A DNA stretch of 64,000 nucleotides. Source: Glebionis coronaria. Taxonomy: Eukaryota; Streptophyta; Magnoliopsida; Asterales; Asteraceae. Below, piece after piece: positions 23,232 through 33,672 of this stretch (position 1 is the stretch's first letter; every line of letters begins with the position of its first letter). The DNA lies in NCBI GenBank assembly GCA_025667525.1, contig CM046879.1:384423039-384487038 (forward strand), given 5' to 3'. The notes under the pieces were generated by a model. It did not search any database. It saw only the letters and a program-made list of their open reading frames with translations, and was not told the DNA's origin. The translations under genes were made by a program, and so were the position numbers.

Positions 23232-24098
23232 TTCTTTTCGTGAAGATTAACGGTTTCGAGTGAGACGATTGGATTTTGGGATCCGTTCACTTTGTGAACG
23301 TTATTTTTTTTACGTATTACAAATCAAAAAGATAAAAAAAAATCAAAAAGATAAAAATTCAAAAGAATAAAAAATCACAAAATCAATTCTTTTCCTAAAG
23401 AATTGAACCAAAAAAAAATTAAAAAATCCAAAAAGTAATCTTTTTCCTAAAAGATTACACCCAAAAATATATATTATTGGATTTCCTCGGTTTTTACGTA
23501 CATATAGTATTTTTCTTAAAAAACAAATAAATACAAAAATATTTTTGATATATTATTATATGTAGATACGTATACATATAAGAACAACCAAGTTACCTAT
23601 TTCCATAAGTATTGCCGAGGCAATACACCGTGTTGAGGGGCGTTCCGGTCCTTGACACGCGTATCGATCCAATTTAATTAAGCAAGAATAGATAAATACT
23701 TCCAATAGGCAATAATTCGAAGAATACAAACTACTAAAGTGAATAGATAGGCGACGTGCTATAAAATGCCGTCTAAGGGTTAATAGGTACTTAAGTGCTT
23801 CACGCCACCTAACCCCCCGTTCACTAGTGCGTATTCTAAGAAGGAAGGCTTTATTGGGGGTCTTGCACCCAAGTAGTAATTATATATATTCTTTCTTGTG
23901 GATATTTCATATCGAACCTCGAAGAGGATAATCCTTTTCTCTTCAAAGTCGACCTAGGGCTACTCCCTCATTCCTCGTGTTTACTTACACGTGTACTCGC
24001 ACACGTGTAAACATACCACCTTTGGTGTTTTACTTCCTTCCCCGAGGAAGCTTTTAGACGTCATTTCACTTGTATATACATTCGACCATTTTGTAGCC
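23232..24098 (+). other. 5' leader of element A with conserved hairpin
   Basis: Starts with a conserved block (gattttgggatccgttc) shared with elements B and D. GTTCAC (23285-23290) and GTGAAC (23294-23299) form a short hairpin seen in altered form in B and D. An A-rich tract and about 600 bases without a supported ORF follow. The gag frame stays open back to 23991, but the ATG at 24099 fits better. Confidence 0.55.
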
Positions 24099-25826
24099 AT
24101 GGATCAACGTCCTATTATGGAGATTCTCCAATCGGAAGTAGAGGGAAATGCCGACGCCATCGTTATACCCGAAATAGACGCACAGACTTTTGAGCTTAAT
24201 ACGCACATGATCACTTTAGTTTCTTCTAGCCCCTTCTTAGGGAGACCCATAGATGACCCCCACGACCATATTAAGAGGTTCTTGTTACTTTGCAATACAT
24301 TTAAGTATAATGGGGTCCCTCCTGATGCCATTAAGATGATCCTATTCCCATTCTCCTTAGAGGGTCTTGCTAGAAATTGGTATGATAGGCAACCATCTAT
24401 GAGCATCTTCACTTGGGAGGATTTAAGGAAGAAGTTTTTGAACCAGTTCTTTCCTCTATCAAGAACTATGGCTTTGAGAAAATTAATTATTGGTTTTCAA
24501 CAAAGGAATGATCAAACATTTAGTGAGGCTTCGGAAAATTTCAAGGAGTTATTGAGGAAACGTCCAAATCATGGATTCAATGATGTTCACCAACTCAACA
24601 CTTTCTATAATGGATTAAGACCACACCACCAAGATTCACTCAACTCTTCCGCGAGTGGAAATATTTTCTCTAAATCCTTTCAAGAAGCTTGGGACATTAT
24701 TGAGAACAAATCGATGGTGCAAGCTAACACACAAATGGATGAGAGAGTCCATGTGGTGCAAGAGAGTGTTACTCCTCAAATCGAAAACATGATCTCTCAA
24801 AAGCTTGATACTATGACCAAAACACTCATGAAATTTTGTGAACTCTTTTTGAACAAGAATTCCACCAATGATGTGAATGCTATTGCTCTTTCATGTGAGA
24901 CTTGTGGAGGTCCCCATTCCTACCAAAAATGTGATAAAGTTCAAGGCTATCAAAGGGAGTGTTATGCTTACCAAGGGACCAATTACAAAGCACCCAACAA
25001 TTTTCAACCTCAAGCAAATAACTTTTATCCACCAAATCAAGGATTTAATGCTCAACCTCCACCTTTCCAACCTCAAGGTCTTCAAGGAAATATGTCACAA
25101 GATTATAACACAATGGATTTCCTTCACAAAATGAATCAAGAGAATGAAAGGAGGTTCCAAGCTATTGAGAAGAAAATGAATGACCAAATGAAACGTATAG
25201 CGGATGAACAAACCAATAGGCTTTTAATGGCATTAAATCAAAGACCACAAGGGGCTTTACCTTCTAACACACAAACAAATCCAAGAGCAAATGTCAATGC
25301 TATTACAACAAGAAGTGGAAAGACAACAAAGGATCCTTCACCTCCTAAACCTCCTATTGTTCCACCCACTTGTGCTCCTACTTGTGACAAGCCTTCTACC
25401 TCTACTTCACCCCCTCAAAATGCTCCCATTCACTCAAACACACCTTCTCAACCTATTCATACTTCTCCTTTACCTTCCACACTTCCCAATGAACAAGCTA
25501 ACAAAGACAAATCTTCCACTACAACACCTATTCCACCTACACCAAAACCTACTCTTCCATATCCTTCAAGGTTGAAAAAGGACAAGTTAAAGAACAAGGA
25601 TGACATCCAAGTCTCCAATTTCTTAAGGATGTTCAAGCAACTCAACATCAATATATCCTTTGCGGAAGCTCTTGCTTATATGCCAAAGTTTGCTAAGATG
25701 TTCAAGGATTTACTCTCAAACAAGGAAAAATTGGTTGATTTCCCAACACATTCCTTAATGAAAATTGTTCCGCCGTCCTACTTAAAACCTTACCAACAAA
25801 ACTTGGAGATCTGGGGCGCTTCTTGA
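24099..25826 (+). CDS. gag: gag polyprotein of element A
   Basis: The start at 24099 (gccATGG context) aligns with other Athila gag N-termini (MDQRPIMEILQSEVEG...). The open frame extends to 23991, but that part lies in leader sequence. The capsid-like region (residues about 40-200) carries DDPHDHIKRF, FPFSLEGLARNW, TWEDLRKKFLNQFFP and TFYNGL, the standard Ty3-gypsy gag blocks also present in elements B and D. A single zinc knuckle-like motif CETCGGPHSYQKC is at about residue 266. Pro/Thr-rich low-complexity sequence follows, then the LPYPSRLKKDKLKNKDD-type linker before protease. The frame is lost near codon 550: the last residues do not match the family, while the expected sequence continues in another frame to about 25866. 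About 575 codons. Confidence 0.85.
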   Translation: MDQRPIMEILQSEVEGNADAIVIPEIDAQTFELNTHMITLVSSSPFLGRPIDDPHDHIKRFLLLCNTFKYNGVPPDAIKMILFPFSLEGLARNWYDRQPSMSIFTWEDLRKKFLNQFFPLSRTMALRKLIIGFQQRNDQTFSEASENFKELLRKRPNHGFNDVHQLNTFYNGLRPHHQDSLNSSASGNIFSKSFQEAWDIIENKSMVQANTQMDERVHVVQESVTPQIENMISQKLDTMTKTLMKFCELFLNKNSTNDVNAIALSCETCGGPHSYQKCDKVQGYQRECYAYQGTNYKAPNNFQPQANNFYPPNQGFNAQPPPFQPQGLQGNMSQDYNTMDFLHKMNQENERRFQAIEKKMNDQMKRIADEQTNRLLMALNQRPQGALPSNTQTNPRANVNAITTRSGKTTKDPSPPKPPIVPPTCAPTCDKPSTSTSPPQNAPIHSNTPSQPIHTSPLPSTLPNEQANKDKSSTTTPIPPTPKPTLPYPSRLKKDKLKNKDDIQVSNFLRMFKQLNINISFAEALAYMPKFAKMFKDLLSNKEKLVDFPTHSLMKIVPPSYLKPYQQNLEIWGAS

Positions 25827-25868
25827 TACCTTGTAATTTTCCTGGGGTGGAAAATTGCATGGCTTGCG

Positions 25869-27770
25869 GATCTTGGGGCAAGTATTAATCTCATGCCATT
25901 ATCGCTTTGGAAAAGACTTTCACTTCCCGAGCTCACACCTACTAGGATGACACTTGAGTTAGCTAACCGTACCATAGCTTATCCGGTAGGCATAGCGGAG
26001 GATGTGTTTGTAGGGGTTGATAAGTTTACCTTTCCCGCGGATTTTGTAGTGGTTGATTATGATATGGACCCGAGAGTTCCTCTAATTGTTGGTAGACAAT
26101 TTTTGAGAACGGATCGTACTCTTATTGATGTGGCGGAGGGGGAACTTATTATGAGGGTGGAAGATCAAAAGATTGTGTTTAACATGGGAAAATTGTCTAA
26201 GAAATCCAATGAGCCCGAGACGGTTAAGCATGTTGACATTCTTGATAAAGAGGTGAATCACGTTGATATTCTTGATGAAGTGTGTAATGAATACTTTCAT
26301 GAAGCTTGTAAGAGTGGTGAATATGATCTTCCTTATGTTGAGAAAATAGCCTCCATTACTTCCTCATTGAATATTCATGAACCCCAACAATTTCATTTTG
26401 GAGATTTGAATCATATTTTCAACACAAATGAAGAAGCAAATGAGGATTCTAGTTATGATGAACCACCTCTTTTTGATACACCAATTTATGATGAATATAG
26501 TGATGATGAGTTCTCCATTTTTGAGCCTCCATTATTTGATGATCATACTACCTTGAGTTTTGAGGAGATACCTTTTGAAACACCAAGCCTTGACCTACCA
26601 ATCTATGATGACTATCATGATGAGGAGGGTTCTATCATTGATGAGAGTGATAAGGTTTTTGAGATTGAAAGATTGCTTAGTGAGGATGAATTGATAGATA
26701 AACAAATTGAATATTATCTTAAGAGAGATGATATTGAGATTGATATCTCTAGTTCAAATTGGGAACAGGATGTTCTAGAGATTGAAAGATTGCTTAGTGA
26801 GGATGAATTGATAGATAAACAAATTGAAGATTATCTTAAGAGAGATGATATTGAGATTGATAACTCTAGTTCAAACTGGGAAGAGGATGTTCTAAAGATT
26901 GAAAGAATGCTTAGTGAAGATGAGTTGATTAATGAGGAGATTGAAGCTTATCTTAAGAGGGATGATATTGTGGTTGATACATTTTCTTCTAATTGGGATG
27001 AGGATATTCGTGAAATAGAAAGATTGCTTTATGGAGATTCCATTCCCACTCAACCTTCTCATGAACCTTCACTTATTACTCCTTCTTACACATCTTGTGA
27101 AACACCTCAAAACCAAAATGCTTCACTTATTTCACCACCTTTCTTACAAACCAATTCAAACTATCTCTTTGAGCCTTCACTTGATGAACCAATGTTTGAG
27201 AAATTTCAAGATGATAGTGACTTGTATCATTTGGATGTTGAATTGGAGAGATTCTTTATGTCACCATATGAGGATGTTTTTGATTAGGAGTTTTCTAAGA
27301 ACAAGAAAGAAATGGTGGTTTCCTCTACAAGTGTGATGACACTTACTACTCCACACCCTTTCTCTCATGATGTGAAGTATCAAGGAGAATCTTCAAAGGC
27401 TCCCACCACTTGTTATTTTCCCATGATGCAAAAGATTTTTGATCCTGGTATAGAGAATGTTGAGCCAACTCAGTATCCGCTTGATGCATTAAAAGGAAAA
27501 CTTGTGGGAAACTTTAAAGTATCACCTTATCATATTATGGGACACTTAAGGGAAAGAATCATAAACAAAGAAACCTCACCCACCTCACCATTGATTAAGA
27601 AGTCCACTTTTGGGATGTGCTATTCTTGGGAGGGAAATTATGTATTTGATCCTGGTGGATATTTATGGGGTTTTGTGTACTTAAGAACTTGTTTGACCTT
27701 ATCATGGAGAGTTTTTCCTAAGAGGGTAAATCCTTTACTCTCCATGATGGTTTCCTCAAGGACAACCTAA
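25869..27770 (+). pseudogene. Protease plus long acidic repeat ORF of element A (no RT follows)
   Basis: Opens at the protease active site DLGAS (25869), followed by INLMPLSLWKRL and PLIVGRQFLRT, as in retroviral-type aspartic proteases of Athila. An Asp/Glu-rich spacer follows, with three full and one partial 39-residue repeats (26661-27038). In element B the equivalent spacer has a single such unit before the RT; here RT never comes. One in-frame TAG at 27285-27287 splits the frame. The distal part (27312-27770) includes KIFDPGIENVEPTQYP and a hydrophobic C-terminus and has no recognised domain. Upstream, two offsetting indels (about 25750 and 25866) separate it from gag. Whether the acidic part works as a protein is unknown. 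Confidence 0.7.
26661..27038 (+). repeat. 117-bp in-frame tandem repeat (39 residues), three full copies and one partial
   Basis: Copies at 26661-26777, 26778-26894, 26895-27011 and 27012-27038, all in frame. The consensus starts EIERLLSEDELIDKQIE and ends RDDIEIDxSSSNWEQDVL. Copies 1 and 2 are nearly identical and copy 3 is more diverged, so at least two rounds of duplication occurred. Confidence 0.9.
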
Positions 27771-29764
27771 TTCGGGGCCGAGTCGAGCTAGCGACTTAGG
27801 GTTAAAAAAACTCAAGCATTGAATAACTAGGTTAGAAAATGTAGAGTAGATTTTCAATAGGTTAGGTTTAATTAAAAGGATGTTATAGTAGAATTGAAGT
27901 GGAGGGGTGCCTTTCTTCGTTTTTTTTTCGTGTTTGTTTCAAGGGTTGCTCTCTCTCATTTCATGCTTGGAGCTTATGGAGGAGGCCCGTGTATCTGGTT
28001 CACTTCGATTGGTTTTTGCTATTATGATATTCAAAACACTTGTGCTTAAAATGAATACCCTTTAGTTGTCTCTTCCTTAACTTGGGTTAAGCAAAGTAAT
28101 CAATGTCATAAGTGTAGGGGAGTTCACTCCAATACTCTTAAACATTGAGGACAATGTTTAGCTTAAGTGTAGGGGAGACTTCTATCGAAGTGACCTTACC
28201 TAGACCATTGCCTTAACTTCATGATAATTGGGAAAATTAATTTTTCGATCATTTTTCAAATTTTTGATCTACTTTGGCCACCAAAAATATGCATTCATAA
28301 TTTTTGCATTAATCATTTTTCATTTGCATATCACATTTGCATTGTATATATTTCTTCTTTTATTTTTCATCAAAAATATATAAAAAGGAAAAAAATATAA
28401 TAAAAACATGGTTTTAACGAGTTTAGACTTCTTTGACATATTAGGCCCGCCATGAATATTTTGACTCAACCCGAGTTTGCTTATCTTAGCATTCTCGAGC
28501 TAGTATCCTTAACGATGTAGTCCTTCATTGGTCTATTAGGCTAAGCATCCACCACTCTCATTATTTGAGATTTTAAATTTATGGAGAATAGGAAATGATA
28601 GAGTTGAAGCAAGTATAAAAGGGGCTAGATAAACTTCATGATAATTACTTGTGGCTAAACCCTTCTCTTCTTAACCGCTATTTTCTTCGCTTGTATATAT
28701 ATGTTAATAAATAATCAAGAACGGTTTTAATTGGTTTGTATTCTCTTATGCATTTTTGTCTAATCATTCATGGTTGGTATGAGTACGTCTTAAGATTCTA
28801 AGTTAGAACGTTTTATGTGTACAAGACTTATGTCATGCTCAATATTTAGCGGGTGTTTTTCCTTTTATTCTTTTCTACTTTCTTTGTGAGGAATAAAGAA
28901 AAATAAGAGCGGCTTACAAAAAAATGAGTGGCTAGAAAAAAAAAGAGAAAAGAAAAGAAAAAAATAATAATTATACAAGACTCCCAAGAGGGGCAGTGTG
29001 GTGTTAATTATATTGACTATTGAGTTCCAATATTACCTTACGGGTTGCGGGGATTCAATAGATTGCTCCAATCCAATAATACCTTGACGGGTTGCGGGGT
29101 TGAAGATCTAAAGTCTCAAAAAGATGGCGGATGTAAATTACTGCGTGAGTTTTATTTTTCTTTCCTTAGCGAGTGTGTAGCTACTTATGAAAGCATGACA
29201 TGAGGATTTTACACATAAGGAGAATGACTTATTACTCTTGAAACGGACTTGTATTAATTGTGAGCGGTTTTTCAAGTAATGGATGAGAGGATTACTTAGG
29301 ATTAAAACCGTGCTTCCTTATTTTTGGATTTTGCATTTCTTATACTTCACACTTGAATAAATGACAAATTTGCCCACAAGCAATTTGCTCAAATAATAAC
29401 CGGTTCCACATTTAATTGTCATGAATAAGTTGATGCACTTTTTACTTGTGAATACAATGATCCCATTTTTAAGCTTGGTATGGAGAAAGTGAAACTTGAG
29501 GGTGATAAGTGTCCATGGTACCCAAGCCCTAATGTAAGTCATTGATTTCTTTATGAGTTATTTCCATCAAAATCATTTCAATAAAAATCAAAAGTATATA
29601 AATAGAATTGTTTTCTTTGCATTGCATTGTATATATTCAAAACCATTCATCATGTAGTATAGTTTAGTTCATTAAATCATATAATAGCCAAGGTGGGTTA
29701 ATTATGAGAAAAGTGTAAATTGGTGCTTTGAAATGCTGCATTGCATGAGGTCATGGCAATGGTC
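27771..29764 (+). other. 3' untranslated region of element A
   Basis: About 2 kb without a supported gene. It contains gggccgagtcgagctagcgactta (about 27775), homologous to the post-integrase region of B, and an A/G-rich run (28915-28970). It also has two copies of a ccaatattaccttacgggttgcgggg-like segment (near 29030 and 29075). The short minus ORF at 29318-29542 is not supported. Confidence 0.55.
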
Positions 29765-29778
29765 AAGTGGAGGGGAGT
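29765..29778 (+). other. Polypurine tract of element A
   Basis: AAGTGGAGGGGAGT lies directly before the 3' LTR start TGATAAG. The same tract type precedes the 3' LTR of element B (minus strand AGTGTAGGGGATT). Confidence 0.85.
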
Positions 29779-32723
29779 TGATAAGTGTGAAAACACTCAT
29801 CAATTATGATCCAAAAACCACTCAAAACATAGTCAAATACATAATATTTAACTTTAAAATATCAGAATTACGCGTGTATTTGTGTTTCATGTGTTTTCAG
29901 GTAAAGAGATGCATTTTTGAGCAAACACGCATTTTCAAGGATTTATTTGATGAAAAGACGAAGAAAAAGACGAAAAGATGATTCAAGGACCTTACTTGTC
30001 ACTACTTCAAAGATCGAGGGCTTAGCATACACTTTTCATTAAGATGAAGGATGGAAAAGTGATTACTTAAAAGCTTTAATACACATTTGAGAAGGATAAA
30101 AAGTGGAAGGACTAAAAAGGCAATTAAATGGAAAAGTCTTATTTACTTGGTCTGTTGACCAAGTCTCGGTCAAAACACACACACCCAAATAGACGCATCT
30201 CTGTCTTCTTCAACCTTCAAGAGAGAGAAACAAAGAAAGATGATTTCTTTCTTTTCACCTCCATTACCTGCAATCACATATCATGAATAATCAAGAAGGA
30301 ATCAGGCCAATCTTACAACTACAAAAGTGATCACCTTCCTCTTCTCTACATGATGGTATAAGACAATTAGATCAAGACTCGAAGAAAAATAAATCCCCAA
30401 ATTGTGATGAAGAAGAAGGACGAGTTTATCCTCGTGTTTACACGTGTCCATATTTCATTGGCTGAACCACGTCATCCACTCCCTCTCGACGGCTATAAAA
30501 AGACATGAAGACCTCATTTGGAATGGGTTAGCTTAGGTGTAGTTTTACACATAGTAGTTAGGAATTAGTTAGCTTTTCTCTCTCAAATGCTTTATGATTT
30601 TCAGTTAGAAATTTGTTTAGAATCTGTTAATCAGTTTAAGAATGTAACCGTTTTTTCCATTAATGAAGTTTGATATTTTCTCAAGTTTTCTCTTCTTTCT
30701 CTACTGATTCGCTTACTGTTCATAAGTTCTCAATAGAGCTTATGATTGGATCTTTTGGTTACTGAGAGTGTTTTTTTTACCATAAAAGCTTTTATTTTCT
30801 TCGATATTCTTCTCGGTTACTGTTCATAGGTCCGTTTAAGCTTGTTAATATTGTTCTTTTAAGCTCATATTTCATAAGATTGTAAGTGTTTACTAGCTAT
30901 TATTTGAGTTTCTGGATTTGATTACATCGAGAGTTAGTAAAGGATATGTAGGTTAATCAGCGTTCACAGTTTGTTTGGGCTTAAAGGTTTTAGAAGTTCT
31001 TTCAGTTTATTCAGCTCAAAGTAGATTTTTCATCATAAGCCAAAAGCTTATTTGAGCTTACTTTCAGTTCATGATTGAGACAGAGTAGAGATTGTTCAAT
31101 TTACTTTGTCCTGATTTGATAAAACTTTTGTTATAGTCAGATTTTCTAAAATCGTGAATTTGTTCTTTTGTTCAAATGAATGTTGTAGATGTTCAGTAAT
31201 ATACAATTTCGGTTACGTGAGTTCGTTTTCATCAAGTTTTCATGAGAGAAATTTAAATCAGTTTTTAGTGAAAAGTTTTCAATTGATTTGATATAGATCA
31301 ATAATTATAGGATTAGATTTAAGAGTCCTGTTTTGTTTTTCTTCGTTCGTTTCGGTTTGATTTTGCAGGATTACTTTCAGTTTTTGAAGGTAGCAGATTG
31401 GTGAATTCAGTTCAGCAGCTCAACTCTGCAAGTTCTGCAATTCGGTTGATTGCTATTTGATAATAAGCTGATTACAGCTTTTCAGTGAAAAGACTGAACA
31501 TTCCTGAAGTGGAGTAATGTTTTTTAGTAGGTGGATTTAATTCAGCTTGAGGTTTCTTTTTAGTTTCATTATGTAGGCAGATTAGTAGACGAAGATTAGG
31601 GGTGTTTGGTTTAAAAGCGAGCTCAGCGCTCCGCTTCACATCAAAGGACTGGCCTGGATGTAGCAGGTTAAGCACGGTTAATTTTCTGCAATTATAGAGT
31701 ATAAATTGCCAGTTAGATTTAAAGTGTAATATCGATTGTTATTTGTTTGATTTGATCAGATAGATGATTTTGATATCTGACTTTGTTTAGTTTGATTGAT
31801 CAGCTTAGTAATGTTTTGATTCACTAGTAGGCCTATGATAAGTAGAAAGTAAGTCTCTACTGATTTCAGTCGTTGGAGTTAGTGTTTACTTATTCAGCTT
31901 GTATTTGAGTTCAATAAGCTCTTTTATATAAAGCTTGAAAGGAGTAAGTTTGTTCATAGGAATTTCGTATAGAGAGTTGTATTTGATTTCACTGAATCAT
32001 AGTCTAAGAAAAGAATAAATTGAAGTGTTTAAAGATTGATTTTCTCTAAATAATAAATGAAAAAAAAAGAGCTACAAGTCTCGTTATTTCATTCTGAGAC
32101 AATTTTAATTCAATTGAAGTTTTGTAAAGTGTACATATTCAGTCCCTGTACTTGTATTCTTGCATTTCAGCCATGGTCCTTAATCAGTAGTCAGAAAGGT
32201 AATAAGGTCCCTTTTGTTAAAAGTTAACTGCAAACTAGGTCCTAGTAGTTAAATCTGATAGAGGACTATTAAATTCAGTTGAGTGGATCGATTTACATAT
32301 TTGGGCTTATAGTAATCCAATTGGGCTAGTTAGCAAGACACGGTTTTGTTAGATTTACCAATCAGTTCTTTCAAAAAAGTTGCTTTTATTTGAAAATTGT
32401 ATTTTTTTAGTTTTCTAAATTTACTTTTGAATTGTGTATTTTTTTTATTTTTACTTTGAAATTTTGCATTAGTAGAATAAATTTTCATCTTACATTTCTT
32501 AAATCTTGGACTTTGGATTTTAATTGCGGTATTTGCAATATGTTTTTAGATTAGTACGTATACATAGTGTAAATACTATTTTTACATTTTACACGTGTTT
32601 TAATTGCCAAGTAGCTTAAATACCAAATACATTCTCTTAACCAAAAACAATTAAGTCTTTGCTTGAATAGTTACATCAATTCGTTAAGATACCGAGAAAA
32701 ACGAACAAAAAAATGAAATATTA
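29779..32723 (+). repeat. 3' LTR of element A
   Basis: 2945 bp, TGATAAGTGTG...GAAATATTA. By eye about 40 substitutions and a few indels separate it from the 5' LTR, about 98.6 percent identity. Both copies end in TA, so the unusual terminus predates the insertion. Confidence 0.9.
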
Positions 32724-32728
32724 ACGAG

Positions 32729-33181
32729 CCAAAAGTGGCTTGCTTTCCGCGGTTCAATAAATGGACATGCGGTTCAATATATATATATTGATCCGCGTGA
32801 CTTTAATGAGCCGACAGTGGACATAAAAATCTAACCTTTGAAAGTTTGAGAAAAGACAATACTTTTATAAAATTAAGCAAATATTTTATTTTTACCTCTA
32901 ATAGCACTAGGTTAGGCTATGGTTGCATAAAGAGCAACATACGGACAAGAGTATCTTGAAAAAGGGTGACAAAATACTTAGATAACATTTTGATCCAATT
33001 TTAGTCAAGTATTAGAGGTGACAATAGATTAAGGTTCAATTTTATTTTAAATTTGAAGTTGATTAATGTGAGAACACATATGTTACAACACATAAAAGCT
33101 TAATCCATAGATCATCTTCATGAGAAATTCATGAAGGAAAACAAAGGACAAGAAATGAAATACAACTAGCTAAACAAAAAG
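32729..33181. other. Non-coding flank left of the interrupted ORF
   Basis: No ORF. It includes a near-perfect long palindrome at 32769-32796 (13-base arms with one mismatch around an AT core). The sequence tgcggttcaat/gatccgcg resembles the area at 48860-48930 (cacagttcc...gatccgcg), so the two flanks of element B may contain related regulatory-like segments. Confidence 0.3.
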
Positions 33182-33667
33182 CTAGATATTTTGATATTGA
33201 TTTGGTAATCTTCTTGTGCTTGAACTTTTGAAAAGATATTTTAAAAATATCATCATTAATCTCCTAGGAGGAGGAAGATTGTTGAACAAGGTAATCATGA
33301 GGTCTTGCATCCTTGTGTAAAGCCCAAAAATTTCACTCCTATGGTTTTGAATTATGTTGTTATTATAGAGACAACATGGACAATTAGCACCATGTGCCAT
33401 AAGAAAACCAAAGAAGTATAGATCACCCATCATCCTAAAGATAGGAACACCCAAAAGTGGAGTGTTAGGAGGAGGAGGAGGCATGGCATCCAAAGGTGAA
33501 ATGGGTGAAAATGGTGAGGTTGGCAAAGGCTCAACAAAGTCATTCTCAAAAGGAATGCTTTGGAGTAGCGTAGGGTTCACATATAAGAGAGGACTTGGAG
33601 TGAATGGTTAGGACAACTCATTCATCCTAGATTGGAATGAAGAGAAGGTAGAACCATGAGAGTGGTT
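33182..33667 (-). pseudogene. C-terminal part of an unknown ORF interrupted by element B
   Basis: Minus-strand frame, open from the insertion point (33667) to the stop at 33182 apart from one TAA (33608-33610). It is in the same frame as 48436-48679 across the element B insertion with one copy of the AGTAC target, so the two pieces were one reading frame. It is Pro-rich in the middle (SPFSPISPLDAMPPPPPN), then has a Cys-containing segment (GANCPCC) and a basic C-terminus. No family was recognised. It may be host-derived or an accessory ORF of an older retroelement. Confidence 0.45.
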
Positions 33668-33672
33668 AGTAC

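Larger units (their letters stand above)
20268..32723 (+). mobile_element. Element A: complete non-autonomous Athila-like retrotransposon with gag and protease only (12.5 kb)
   Basis: Two LTRs (20268-23214 and 29779-32723) are flanked by the 5-bp duplication ACGAG (20263-20267 and 32724-32728). An Asp-type primer site follows the 5' LTR and a purine tract precedes the 3' LTR. The internal region of 6.6 kb codes for gag, a protease domain and a long acidic ORF with 39-residue repeats, then about 2 kb of untranslated sequence. No RT, RNase H or integrase motif is present in any frame, so enzymes must come from another Athila. LTR ends are TG...TA and not TG...CA. By eye, about 40 substitutions separate the LTRs. 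Confidence 0.9.
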
